Positions 1-8,861 are shown, counted from the stretch's first letter. The stretch is DNA of 33,519 bases from Gammaproteobacteria bacterium (GCA_003696645.1 RFGN01000256.1:1-33519); one strand, 5' to 3'. The notes: generated by a model from the letters alone, not told the origin. Program-made: numbers and translations.

Positions 1-2343
1 CTTCAGGGCCTCTACTGCAGTGGAGGAGGCCTTCGGTATTCTTACTGTTCCTATGGGCTGATATTCTCTGAGCAGGAAGGACCCACGTCTGGTGGCTATT
101 ATACCAGAGTCGCCAAATACCTCAGTAGCAGCATAGGGATCTGAGAACTCGTAGAACGCTACTGCGGCTTCAACAGTGTTGGCGAATAGCCTCTGCTGCA
201 GGAAGCCTGGGCCCTGCATTTCTCTTCGGGCGAACTCTGTTATGTAGGCAGGCCCTATGCCTTCTCCTAGATTGTAGAGTAGTCTGAGGGCGGCGGCGGA
301 TCTGTCGGCCCCACTGGTTCTTCCGGCAAACCTGAGCTTCTTGTATCCTCTCTCTTCTGGTATTAGCCCCAGATGAGAGCTGGATGTTATGAGCCTTAGG
401 GTCTGGCCTTCGGTTATGAACTCTGGCTTACTAAGGAGATATCCAGCAGCTAGCTCGGGATCTCTATTGAGTGCCTTGGCTAGTCTATCTGATGCCTCTC
501 TAAGATCCTTCTGGGCTCTGGCTAGGGCTGCAGAGTCTCCAGAGCCTATTGCTATATTTCTTCTCTGTAGAGCTTCAGATATTTCTAGTTTGGCGGAGAG
601 TAGAGGGCCGTCGGTTCTAGACAGCCTCATGTCTCCGAGGGTGTTGGCTATGTAGGATACCGACCCATGTAGAGCTGTAGCTGACAGGGAGGGTATGCCG
701 CCGACCATGGGGACAGAACCTATTAGGTTCTTCAGAACGGCCGGCCTAACTACGGTCCTTCCCCCTACATCTACAGCAGCGGTTCCAACCTTACCCCCTG
801 AGACAAAGAAGGGAGCCCTGTATGTCTTCCTCAGGAGGTTGTCTAGGGAGAATACGATGTTCTCATCAGAGAGGGTATACTTGTCTAGTAGTCGATCCAG
901 GACACTGTAGAAAGCGTGGCCGAAGGTTGCGGTTCTTAGCCGACCGGCTCTCTCGAAGGATAGGGCGGCCGCACGATAGGTCTTGGGGCCTATGTGCAGT
1001 ACACCTCTCTGAGTTAGGGCGTCTGCCTGTAGGGGGAGGAACTTGAAGGATTGCGTATCGCCAAATCGGCCAAAAGCCAGGCTCGTATATCCTAGACCAG
1101 CATCCTGCAGGACGAATGTGGCATCCTTTACCCTGTCTGCCAGCTTATGGGCTACTCTACCAAACCTGCGCCCTATGGCTTGGCCGAACTCTTCTGTTAC
1201 GAAGCTAGTTAGCTGCTCAGCTCCCTTCTTGCCGTAGAAGAGATGTACCGGCGGGCCCTGTATTTGGTCGATTACATCGGCCCCATATATCTCTAGCCTC
1301 TTCAGTAGGGCTCTCTGCTCCGTGTAGGAGCCGATGTTCATCACGTCCTGAACTCGAGCTACGTCGTACTTGTTCAGGAGAGCTAGGTCATCTACTACGA
1401 AGGAGCTAGGAAGCGCCCCTATTCTCTGTAGATATTCCTTGAACCTCTTGGCAGCATACGGGTCTCTCTCTGCCCTTAGAAGGGCGGCATGTACCAGAGC
1501 CATGGAGACCCTAACGTCTACTGAGGCCTGGTGGCTGGCCCCTAGACTGGCTAGGTCTAGAGCCTTGTATGCCTCTGCGAACTCCGGTATTCTATTTATT
1601 ACTTCTGGAGTATAATACTGGACAGCCGGGACTATCTTCTTGTAGGCAATTCCTAGGTATCTAGGATCTATGCGGGCAGCAGCAGCTCCGGTTGCCGGGT
1701 TGAACTGAACACCGGCAGCCGCCTCCATGACACCACGGAGATTCTCCAGAGTAAAGGATTGTGGCCGGCCAGCAGCGAAACCCATGTCCCGACCGAATAT
1801 GGTCTGTGTTAGTTGTAGTGTGTCTAGTAGTGCCGCATTGGGACTTAGGCCACGGAACCCTTGAACGCCCCCGATCACGTTCATGTCGAAGGTGATGTTG
1901 TGGCCTATGATTAGGGTCTTCTGCTTGCCGCCCAGTATGCGGTTCATAAGATCCCCAGTCTCCCCCTCTGAGAGCACAGCTCCAGTGGATAGGAACTGCT
2001 GCATCACTCTCTTGTATTGAGAGCGGCCACCTGGGAATATAGCGTTGAAAGCTTCCGAGGAGAAAGGCTGAAACCGGCTTCTATCGTACTTGACGTAGAA
2101 GTGTTTGGAGAACGGCCCAGTTGCTCCTTGTGGGCCGAACTCAATACCCTCCATGCCAACGGAGAATATGTTTACGTTGGGCTGCTGGAATATGTCTGTG
2201 GTGGCGCCGACTACGTCAGCACTACGGATAAGATCCTTGGTCTCCAGGTCCAGAGCAGTCATGCGAAGCTGCTGTGCCGGCGATGAGCTGGCATGCATGA
2301 AGTCGAACAGCTTGGCAAATGTGTGGCTGGTCCTGTTCTTCAT
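1..2343 (-). CDS. DEDDh 3'-5' exonuclease domain at the N-terminus of a large tail-region protein (partial, C-terminus outside window)
   Basis: The frame is open for 781 codons from ATG at 2343 and runs off the left edge, so the protein is incomplete. The N-terminal ~285 residues carry the motifs of a DnaQ-like DEDDh exonuclease: Exo I ALDLET (D32, E34), Exo II GHNITFDMN (H148, N149, D153) and Exo III SHQASVDV (H271, D276, with the H-x4-D spacing typical of the family). All five catalytic residues are present, so 3'-5' nuclease activity is likely. Residues ~290-781 match no family I recognise; they are Gly/Ala/Arg-rich without an obvious membrane segment. The start overlaps the stop of the upstream gene as ATGA, so it is translationally coupled to the giant tape-measure-position gene. 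Such exonucleases normally sit with replication genes, so this position is odd. It may be a virion or ejected protein, or an enzyme encoded at the end of the late operon. The domain call is strong; the role is inferred. Confidence 0.8.
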   Translation of the reverse strand, partial: MKNRTSHTFAKLFDFMHASSSPAQQLRMTALDLETKDLIRSADVVGATTDIFQQPNVNIFSVGMEGIEFGPQGATGPFSKHFYVKYDRSRFQPFSSEAFNAIFPGGRSQYKRVMQQFLSTGAVLSEGETGDLMNRILGGKQKTLIIGHNITFDMNVIGGVQGFRGLSPNAALLDTLQLTQTIFGRDMGFAAGRPQSFTLENLRGVMEAAAGVQFNPATGAAAARIDPRYLGIAYKKIVPAVQYYTPEVINRIPEFAEAYKALDLASLGASHQASVDVRVSMALVHAALLRAERDPYAAKRFKEYLQRIGALPSSFVVDDLALLNKYDVARVQDVMNIGSYTEQRALLKRLEIYGADVIDQIQGPPVHLFYGKKGAEQLTSFVTEEFGQAIGRRFGRVAHKLADRVKDATFVLQDAGLGYTSLAFGRFGDTQSFKFLPLQADALTQRGVLHIGPKTYRAAALSFERAGRLRTATFGHAFYSVLDRLLDKYTLSDENIVFSLDNLLRKTYRAPFFVSGGKVGTAAVDVGGRTVVRPAVLKNLIGSVPMVGGIPSLSATALHGSVSYIANTLGDMRLSRTDGPLLSAKLEISEALQRRNIAIGSGDSAALARAQKDLREASDRLAKALNRDPELAAGYLLSKPEFITEGQTLRLITSSSHLGLIPEERGYKKLRFAGRTSGADRSAAALRLLYNLGEGIGPAYITEFARREMQGPGFLQQRLFANTVEAAVAFYEFSDPYAATEVFGDSGIIATRRGSFLLREYQPIGTVRIPKASSTAVEALK

Positions 2344-5300
2344 CGCATGAGATCCTGGATGTAGTAGTAGGTCCTATCCGTTCTGTCAGATTTGGTGGTG
2401 ACTTCGTATCTGGCGGCCCTCAGAGAGCTGTTTCCATGATACCTGGCTATGGGCCTGTTTGGATCGAATGGGAATTGAGTTCTCAAGGCGTGGTTGACGT
2501 TGTGGGCGAAACTCTCGAAGTTGGGGGCGTTGAGAGTTCTAACTGAAGACACATGTATATCCGGGAATCTTTCCCTGGCTTCCCTTATCTGGGACCCCAT
2601 GAATCCAAACCTGTGGAGATTGTCGGATACTCCGCCTATACCTCCCTCCATTACCTTTATCTTCATTACTGCTGTGGGTATAGAGGGGTGCCATACTAGA
2701 GAGTCCTCGGCTGGAATTGGTTTCTGGGAGAAGTAGTGAAGGGTCTCTTCGTCCGCTTCGTTCGTGCTGCTGTAGTCGTTGTACCATACTTTTTGCAGTG
2801 CTTCAGCGTAATATGTTGGTAGAGAGTGGATTACGCGATTTCTGCTGGATTCTGGGTAGGATAGGAAGGCATTTAGGAACCTCCTGTCTGGGGTGGTCAT
2901 GGCCGACCTTATGTCCATGGCGCTCTGGGCCCCCACAATAGTCTTCCTGGCTACTGCTTCGTAGGACTTGGCCAGGGCGTCATCCCCCACTTCCTCAGCG
3001 GCTATCTGCAGGGCTCGTCCCTTGGCGTACGTCAGATAGTCCAGATATTTGAACGTCTCTGCTTCTCTCTCTGTCTCAGGAGGTATGAAGTTCTTGTCCA
3101 GGAATGCATGCCTGCCTACTGACAGGGCTGTAGCAGCGGCAGCCATACTGGGGACAGCTATAGAAGGAGACCTTAGAGGGGCTATGGGGTTGATTATGTT
3201 GGTTAGAGGATTGGACATCAATACGCCTAGGAATGCTCCCTTGGCCGCCGCCCCAAGGACATTTGTATCTGCTATGTCGTAGGCAGCGGGTCTGATTATG
3301 GTGTTTATGGGGTCCCGCCAGTCTGCGAATTCGGCCCCATAGATCCTCTCTTTCCTGTAACGTTCTATAGCGTCCCTGAATGGGAAGAACTTGGTTCCGA
3401 AGTATGGGATCTCAGCCAGGACATCATGAGTGATGACATCCCAAGCCTGCTGTGCTATCGGAACAGAGATTATGTCTCTTATAGCCCCTTCTATCTGAGA
3501 TTTCTCATTAAGATCCGCTACTCCCCTATCCTCGAATCGGGGATAGGCGAATATCTGGTTCACTACGGCATCCCTCTGAGCGAGGGCCATTTCTACACGC
3601 TTTCTCCATCCCTCCGGTAGAGATTCCATTATGGGCTCTACCTCTTTCCTAGTCTTGAGGAATGCGTAAGAGTATGGGGCTACGTCACTTAGTATGAGTA
3701 GCTTGTCTATTACGTCGTATACGCCAGACACCCCAGAGTGTAGGGGGGAGAGGGCCTCATATCCAGCTCCTGGTAGCCTAGCCTCTCCCTCTGGTATTTT
3801 GGTGAATGGATCTCCTGTGTGGAAATCAATGAAATAATCCCTGTCTGGCAGGAAATCTGAGTCAACCCCCGGCAGGAACGTAGGCATGGTATTCCGTATG
3901 GGGTTGAACCTCTGAGCCAGTCTGTAGGGAGTAGAGAATTCGGGGAGAAGGAATCGGCGGACAGGTTCTGTGAGGCCGAACAGGCCACCCAAGCCTAAGC
4001 CATAGAACTCTCTACCGGTGCTTCCTATGGCCGCAGCACTAGCTGCTGTGTATGATTTGGCGCCCTCCAGATCGACTCCTAGGAGCTGAAGGGCAAACTT
4101 GTAAACGCCAAGAGGCTCAGTGGCTACAGCCGCTAGCTGCCTAGTTCTAGCAGTTATGTCCGATACGTCTTCCCACTCCAGCTCTTGAGGCTCTGGAGGA
4201 GCTATACCCAGTCTTCTGGCGGCACTAGGAGGGACAGACCTGTCCTGCAGAACCCCAGGTACAGAGGGCATACCCAGGAGATATCCTGAGTGCATCCTCT
4301 TTATTGGTTTGCCTATTATTGGTATGTGCTGATCTATCCAGGATAGTATTGGGCCAACTATTGGCAGCTCGTCGAACCTACCAGCCGTCTCTAGATAAGG
4401 TCTGTCGTAGTAATGCTTTTCCTCTAGTGCATATGGGTCCAGTATCTGCCGCAGCCCGAATAGGCTGTGGGGAGTAGGAAAGGGGATGCCAAATACATTC
4501 GTGTACTTGCTGTAATACTCTCTCCTGGACCCATATATGGACTTGGTCCTATAGTCAGTCATCAGCTTGTGATACCAGCTATAGGTGAAGTAGGAGACAT
4601 CAGAGCCGAAGAATGGGGTGTAGCCGAACCCCCACAGGGCTCCCTTCCTCACAGGAACCTTTCTAAGGCCCTCATATTCCTCTCTGAGCTCTTCTGAGGG
4701 CTGGCTTAGTCCCACACCACCAAATAGGGTGTAGGAGGCTCCTGCACCCATTAGAGCGCCTCTCAGGCCCCCTCTACGGAGTCCTCCTAGGAAGGATAGT
4801 AGGGGGAGGCCGATAGTACGGAATATGGTGGCGCCCTCACTCTCTACAGAGCCCGGATAAGCGCTCTCCAGGGCGCCTGCAACCGCTCGTATTCCCAGAG
4901 CTTCTCTTAGCTTCTGCTGAGCTACCCTGGCCTCTGCATATACTGTGGCCAGGGCCTTTACGGGAGATACTCCTGTGATCTCCTCTATGGCGAAGTCGGC
5001 ATATCCGGCCGCCTCTACTATGGCCTTACCAACTATAGGTATGGCTATAAGGCGGCCTATGTTTACCAGCGGACTCCCGCTAGGTTTGGCGGCCAGACCG
5101 AGTTCTGAGGTTAGAGAGCTTACCCTGTGAGCCAGGAAGCTGGATAGTTCTGCAACGGAGGGAAAGACCCCCTTCGGGGCGGCATAATACTTGGCGGCGT
5201 AATTGGGAGATAGCTCACCGGCTCCTGTGAGCCTGGGTTCAGCGAATTCCTTGCTGAACGTAGAGCGGAAAGCCCTATCTACGCCTTCTATACCACCGGT

Positions 5301-6668
5301 GGGATTGGGCAGATACTTGTCTAGCTCGTTGAGGGTCCCTACGTTGGACCTCAATTTCATCTCAGCCGACTTCTTCAGAACCTCGTAGTCGGTGTGTAAA
5401 CCTAGTAGTATTCTAGCTCTGTCCTTCAGAGGTAGGGCATTGAAGTCTACTATCTCCCCGCCGCCGGATATCTGAAGAACCCGACCACCAGTCACTCTCT
5501 GGAATGCTTCTGGGAAGAAAGCTCCTGCTGGGGTTCGCCCTAGGACCGACTCTGCAGCATACTTGAATGGACGCTTGTATACTACGGCCTCTCCAGTCTC
5601 AAGACCGGCAGCTATCTTGATCGGGTCTATGAGGAATCTCTCTATGAGAGACTTCCTACTTCTGTAGGCTGGGCCAATTCCTATGGAGGACTGCAGCTTG
5701 GCAAAGAAACCGCCCTCAGGATCTTTTACTTGGGCGCCGCCATATCTGAGGGCTGAGTATAGCTTCAGGGGATCCCTCTGGGCTTCCCTGAGCTTCATGG
5801 GCCTGTTGGATACGGCCTTAAGAAATACGTCTGCTGGACCCTTCTCAGGGTTGGGGACCGATATTGCTTCGTAGAGAGTGTCCCCGATGAAGTATTGTAG
5901 GCCCCGTCTAGCCTCTCCTGGGGGAGGAGGTAGGATAGCGAATCTCTGATTCGCGCCTAGGAGAGACTTTACTACTCGTCCCTGGCCGAACGGATCGAAG
6001 ATACTGAAGATCCGTCTTACGGTCTCTCTGGAGGCTATACGAGTATCTACTATCCTGCCAGAGGTTCTGTGCCTGTAGATCTGTGGATCTAGTAGGAGTT
6101 CGTCCTTTACCCAGCCCTTCTCTCTAGCGGTGAATAGGGCGTCCCAGGACTGTTTTCCTATGAGGGACTGCCACCTCTTCTGATCTTCGAGTACCTCTCC
6201 TATGGTTACCCGCTCTAGGTCGTGTGGGAATAGAGAGAGGTAGTTGTGGCCAGAGTTCTTGTTGTATATGTAGTCCTTGGCCCGCTCTAGGTAGGCGTTG
6301 GCTACTGCTCGGCTATTTAGGGCCCCCTGTACCTCAGTGAGAGCATAGACATCCTTTACTAGATCCGGCTCGTCTAGTATGGCCTCCTGAGATCGGATGT
6401 CTACCTCAGCATCATGTATGGTTCTTCTGGAGGGAGAACCGCTAGATAGAGGACCTCTTTCTGACCTTTCCGCCAGACGCTTTATGAGCCTGCCGGGAGC
6501 CATGCCGGCCTTACCGACTAGAGAGCCATAATTTACGTAGTGTAGGAAGTCGGCTATTAGCGGGGACCTATATCCCCGTATGGCTAGAGAGCCGAGATAT
6601 ATCGCCCCAAGCCCTGATGTGAAGGCATCAAGGATGTTCTTGTTTTCTCGGCGCTCTTCAGAAGGCAT
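2340..6668 (-). CDS. Giant tail protein in tape-measure position (1442 aa)
   Basis: This is the largest complete gene in the window. It follows the tail-tube and tail-chaperone-like genes directly, which is where the tape measure protein of contractile-tailed phages lies. If it is the tape measure, 1442 residues at about 1.5 angstrom each would give a tail near 210-220 nm. It does not look like a simple coiled-coil tape measure. Gly/Ala-rich hydrophobic stretches lie near residues 12-52, 535-565, 613-653 and 1140-1190, and could insert in a membrane during ejection. A central block rich in Tyr, Trp and Pro contains EEKHYYDRPY (residues 749-758), which I recall, without a search, from large virion proteins of other uncultured phages. 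The start at 6668 overlaps the preceding gene by 11 bases and the stop overlaps the exonuclease gene by 4. No peptidase or lysozyme motif was seen. Role inferred mainly from position and size. Confidence 0.65.
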   Translation of the reverse strand: MPSEERRENKNILDAFTSGLGAIYLGSLAIRGYRSPLIADFLHYVNYGSLVGKAGMAPGRLIKRLAERSERGPLSSGSPSRRTIHDAEVDIRSQEAILDEPDLVKDVYALTEVQGALNSRAVANAYLERAKDYIYNKNSGHNYLSLFPHDLERVTIGEVLEDQKRWQSLIGKQSWDALFTAREKGWVKDELLLDPQIYRHRTSGRIVDTRIASRETVRRIFSIFDPFGQGRVVKSLLGANQRFAILPPPPGEARRGLQYFIGDTLYEAISVPNPEKGPADVFLKAVSNRPMKLREAQRDPLKLYSALRYGGAQVKDPEGGFFAKLQSSIGIGPAYRSRKSLIERFLIDPIKIAAGLETGEAVVYKRPFKYAAESVLGRTPAGAFFPEAFQRVTGGRVLQISGGGEIVDFNALPLKDRARILLGLHTDYEVLKKSAEMKLRSNVGTLNELDKYLPNPTGGIEGVDRAFRSTFSKEFAEPRLTGAGELSPNYAAKYYAAPKGVFPSVAELSSFLAHRVSSLTSELGLAAKPSGSPLVNIGRLIAIPIVGKAIVEAAGYADFAIEEITGVSPVKALATVYAEARVAQQKLREALGIRAVAGALESAYPGSVESEGATIFRTIGLPLLSFLGGLRRGGLRGALMGAGASYTLFGGVGLSQPSEELREEYEGLRKVPVRKGALWGFGYTPFFGSDVSYFTYSWYHKLMTDYRTKSIYGSRREYYSKYTNVFGIPFPTPHSLFGLRQILDPYALEEKHYYDRPYLETAGRFDELPIVGPILSWIDQHIPIIGKPIKRMHSGYLLGMPSVPGVLQDRSVPPSAARRLGIAPPEPQELEWEDVSDITARTRQLAAVATEPLGVYKFALQLLGVDLEGAKSYTAASAAAIGSTGREFYGLGLGGLFGLTEPVRRFLLPEFSTPYRLAQRFNPIRNTMPTFLPGVDSDFLPDRDYFIDFHTGDPFTKIPEGEARLPGAGYEALSPLHSGVSGVYDVIDKLLILSDVAPYSYAFLKTRKEVEPIMESLPEGWRKRVEMALAQRDAVVNQIFAYPRFEDRGVADLNEKSQIEGAIRDIISVPIAQQAWDVITHDVLAEIPYFGTKFFPFRDAIERYRKERIYGAEFADWRDPINTIIRPAAYDIADTNVLGAAAKGAFLGVLMSNPLTNIINPIAPLRSPSIAVPSMAAAATALSVGRHAFLDKNFIPPETEREAETFKYLDYLTYAKGRALQIAAEEVGDDALAKSYEAVARKTIVGAQSAMDIRSAMTTPDRRFLNAFLSYPESSRNRVIHSLPTYYAEALQKVWYNDYSSTNEADEETLHYFSQKPIPAEDSLVWHPSIPTAVMKIKVMEGGIGGVSDNLHRFGFMGSQIREARERFPDIHVSSVRTLNAPNFESFAHNVNHALRTQFPFDPNRPIARYHGNSSLRAARYEVTTKSDRTDRTYYYIQDLMR

Positions 6669-7215
6669 CGGGCTTGTCTGCTGCCTCCGGACTCAGGAGG
6701 TCTTTGGCGGCTCTCTTCTTGTCCTTTCCTATCTGTGTCCCCAGTATGACTTCTGCCTTGGCTAGTAGGTCTAACTGCTGATGGATGTTCAGCTTACGAA
6801 CATCTAGTGGGGACAGGGACTTGAATGCTGTACAGATTAGTGTCTCTATAGTGTTTTCCAGGAGCGCCTGGTTCTGCCTATGCTCCTCGAGGAGATCGTA
6901 GAATTCATCCTGACTCTTGAAGGAAGAAAGACCTAATATGGCTTCTGCCAGAAGGTCTGGGAGGGCGGCCAAACACTTGGAAGATAGATACTCTTCCTTG
7001 TCTTCTACTCCAGGTATGTGGAGGGTGGCTTGGATACAGATCCACTCGTTCACCTCTGTGGGAGGTAGAAATGCTCCCACTTTGGTTAGGTGTCGGACTT
7101 CGGCAGCAGTTAGCGGGCGCACTACTACATCAAGTCCGAGGACCTGAACTAAAAAAAGGTGCTCATGCTCGGTGAGGAGCATGAGCACCCTATCGTTGGA
7201 GTGGCTACTGCTCAC
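6658..7215 (-). CDS. Tail assembly chaperone-like protein, second of pair (185 aa)
   Basis: A mostly helical, soluble protein lies between the tube genes and the giant tail gene, the usual place of the tail assembly chaperone that keeps the tape measure soluble. It shares a short pattern with the gene before it: DVVVRPLTAAEVRHL here versus LFIYRSLNRLEWKQI there. This beta-strand, Arg-x-Leu, helix pattern is common near the N-termini of phage tail chaperones. The proposed start is GTG at 7215; no Shine-Dalgarno sequence precedes it. The frame is open upstream to 7281, inside the preceding gene, so a +1 or -2 ribosomal frameshift from that gene is an alternative to independent initiation. A strong terminator-like hairpin overlaps codons 9-22. 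The C-terminus is charged and lysine-rich. Chaperone function is inferred from position and the weak shared motif. Confidence 0.6.
   Translation of the reverse strand: MSSSHSNDRVLMLLTEHEHLFLVQVLGLDVVVRPLTAAEVRHLTKVGAFLPPTEVNEWICIQATLHIPGVEDKEEYLSSKCLAALPDLLAEAILGLSSFKSQDEFYDLLEEHRQNQALLENTIETLICTAFKSLSPLDVRKLNIHQQLDLLAKAEVILGTQIGKDKKRAAKDLLSPEAADKPDAF
7151..7189 (-). terminator. Intrinsic-terminator-like hairpin inside the second chaperone-like reading frame
   Basis: Read on the minus strand, a perfect 13-bp stem (GGTGCTCATGCTC with GAGCATGAGCACC, plus-strand 7158-7170 and 7177-7189) closes a 6-base loop and is followed at once by seven T residues (7157-7151). This is the textbook form of a Rho-independent terminator. 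It lies at the start of an open reading frame rather than between genes. It could attenuate transcription so that the giant tail gene is made at lower levels than sheath and tube. Confidence 0.75.
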
Positions 7216-7219
7216 TACA

Positions 7220-7627
7220 TTATAGGCGAGTAGGTTCAGGAGCTGCGTTCGAGAAACCGGAGAGCTCAGTAATCCGGTCTGCTAGAGTCGTGACCCAGCC
7301 AGAGGGGAGATGGAGCAGGTCTGATTGAGTATCATATCTGGGGAATAGCAGCGCCTTGAACACTACCTCCTCCTCACCTTCATCCTTGTTCTCCAACACC
7401 TTTGTGGTGTCTACATTGCCATCAGTGCCCTTGGCTCTGTTTAGTAGGGCCTTCTGAATCTGCTTCCACTCCAGACGATTGAGGCTGCGGTAGATGAACA
7501 ACTGGTCTCCCAGAGTAACCATTTCTACCATGCAGCCAGCTCTCTTGGACTCACTGACTGCAGTTTCTACAGTTATGGCCTGCTGATCGGACAAGCCCAT
7601 TCCTTTTAGTGTGTCTGTAAGACTCAT
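7220..7627 (-). CDS. Tail assembly chaperone-like protein, first of pair (135 aa)
   Basis: A small acidic protein follows the third tube-like gene with an ATGA overlap (start 7627, previous stop 7624). Residues ~30-60 hold a strand-strand-helix pattern with LFIYRSLNRLEWKQI, resembling the fold of tail assembly chaperones and matched in the next gene. Phages often encode two overlapping chaperone products upstream of the tape measure, and the gene order here fits that arrangement. The stop TAA is at 7222-7220. The overlap with the open frame of the next gene covers about 60 bases. I see no classic poly-A or poly-G slippery site in it. Identity rests on position, size and motif; no catalytic residues are expected. 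Confidence 0.55.
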   Translation of the reverse strand: MSLTDTLKGMGLSDQQAITVETAVSESKRAGCMVEMVTLGDQLFIYRSLNRLEWKQIQKALLNRAKGTDGNVDTTKVLENKDEGEEEVVFKALLFPRYDTQSDLLHLPSGWVTTLADRITELSGFSNAAPEPTRL

Positions 7628-8247
7628 GTCGTTCTTATTACTCTTCTTGATCTCGCTATGAATTCATAGGTTTCGTAAAGGGGCTCGGCCGAGCCCTGGT
7701 CCCCAGCCATGTTGTAGGACTGGGATACATCTGTTATCTCTGCTCCCTCTATTTGCAGATACCACCTTGCCTCTTCAGGATCTGTGAAGTAAACTGCCAT
7801 GTCAAAAGGAGTTATGACATCTTCTGGAGGAGTAGTAACGATAGAGGGTTCTCTGAGTTCCTCTCCTATCAAGGATTCTATCAGAAGATTCTTGTCTACG
7901 TCTGACACCCTCCCATTAGAGGGGAAGAGTATACTTGATATCATCGTAGCTCGGGCATTAGCAGAAGTCAAGTCACTTGGAAGTAAGCTTAAGTCCTGTT
8001 TTGACCTAGGTTTACGGCGATTCTGTATGTCTAGAATCACAGAGGTGAGATACCCGGGCATCACGAAGTTTATAACGAGAAAGCCCTGAAGAACCTTCCT
8101 TGCTGGCGCAGTCTTGGTGTATTCGTAATCGTTGTATCCATAGATGGGAACTTTTGGTTGACTCTGCTTCCAGTCTAGTCGGAAGGACAGGTCTATATGA
8201 ACGCCATCTATGAAGACAGATACGTTGGAACCAGAAGGAAAATTCAC
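7624..8247 (-). CDS. Tail-tube-fold paralogue 3 (207 aa)
   Basis: This is the third of three consecutive genes that look related to each other and to the tail tube protein. Shared signatures include a PIYGYN segment early on (compare PIYTMG and PVRVLG in the other two), then a strand resembling GFLVINF (compare GSLVFKVF, GTLVFATL), then TPFDMAVYF (compare LPFDIVITA, PPFDILITA), and a closing block on an induced or desired property (EGAEITDVSQSYNMAGD), as in many tube proteins. It is the most divergent copy. A tube initiator, terminator or baseplate-hub adaptor with the tube fold is plausible, since T4-type phages use tube-like proteins at the tail ends. The start overlaps the previous stop by 4 bases. 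The role among the three is inferred. Confidence 0.6.
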   Translation of the reverse strand: MNFPSGSNVSVFIDGVHIDLSFRLDWKQSQPKVPIYGYNDYEYTKTAPARKVLQGFLVINFVMPGYLTSVILDIQNRRKPRSKQDLSLLPSDLTSANARATMISSILFPSNGRVSDVDKNLLIESLIGEELREPSIVTTPPEDVITPFDMAVYFTDPEEARWYLQIEGAEITDVSQSYNMAGDQGSAEPLYETYEFIARSRRVIRTT

Positions 8248-8861
8248 AGGGTTCCCTGATTCAACAGCTTTGTCTGGTCCAATACCCTCTTGACATTGGC
8301 CTCCAGCTCCGCAGGACTCATCTTGTCAAATGGAGTGGTGTATACTGTGGTTGGGGCGCTAAGCTGTCTGTTGGTGGAGACCAATGTTGTCGCAGCTACG
8401 GCTACATAAGTATATGTAGTTTCTACGTATATATCGTCTATGCTGTAGGCTGTGCCGTAGTTGGTCAGAGTGATTCCAAATATGCCCTGGCGGGCTATCT
8501 GACCCATCTCGTTGGCAGCAGTTATGAGTATGTCAAATGGGGGGAGCTGATCGGAGAAGAATAGCTCCTTGCTCTTGGCTGTCCTCTCTACTAGTCCGGG
8601 GCGTAGAACTGGAGCAAATGGATCTTCTTCGAGTGTTGCGAATACTAGGGTTCCTGCGAAGGTGCGGGCCCCCCTGTTATAGGCTATAGGGCTGGATCGT
8701 CCCAGCACCCTCACAGGATGTATAGACCTAGTAGAGGAGAGGGTTAGAGTCTGTATCGTACCCAGGCGGACGAATCGTGGCCGGTTGGACACCTTGTCGG
8801 TTTCCAACGGTATGTAGGCCACAATTTCTACATCAGCGCCTGAGTACGATATGGGGTTCAT
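8244..8861 (-). CDS. Tail-tube-fold paralogue 2 (205 aa)
   Basis: The protein aligns by eye with the preceding tube gene along most of its length. PVRVLGRSSP corresponds to PIYTMGNADP, NRGARTFAGTLVF to SRGKRGIAGSLVF, PPFDILITAANEMG to LPFDIVITAANEYG, and the SIDDIYVE segment to SIDDMSTD. It therefore very likely has the phage tail-tube fold. It carries a ~40-residue C-terminal helical extension absent from the first tube protein, and its codon use includes more ATA and AGA/AGG, which suggests lower expression than the major tube. It may be a tube cap, tube initiator or second tube subunit. The start ATG at 8861 shares one base with the previous stop (TAATG), and the stop overlaps the next start. 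Confidence 0.7.
   Translation of the reverse strand: MNPISYSGADVEIVAYIPLETDKVSNRPRFVRLGTIQTLTLSSTRSIHPVRVLGRSSPIAYNRGARTFAGTLVFATLEEDPFAPVLRPGLVERTAKSKELFFSDQLPPFDILITAANEMGQIARQGIFGITLTNYGTAYSIDDIYVETTYTYVAVAATTLVSTNRQLSAPTTVYTTPFDKMSPAELEANVKRVLDQTKLLNQGTL

Noticed and set aside
2539-2787. Minus-strand 82-residue frame within the giant tail gene
   Set aside because: Internal to a long, well-formed frame and compositionally a shadow; no start signal.
7151-7160. T7 run as a -1 slippery site in the second chaperone-like frame
   Set aside because: A -1 slip there leads straight to TAG, giving only a truncated product, so the terminator reading explains the run better.
7219-7224. Perfect TATAAT box on the minus strand before GTG 7215
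   Set aside because: No -35-like sequence lies at the right distance, and it falls in overlapping coding sequence; chance match is likely.
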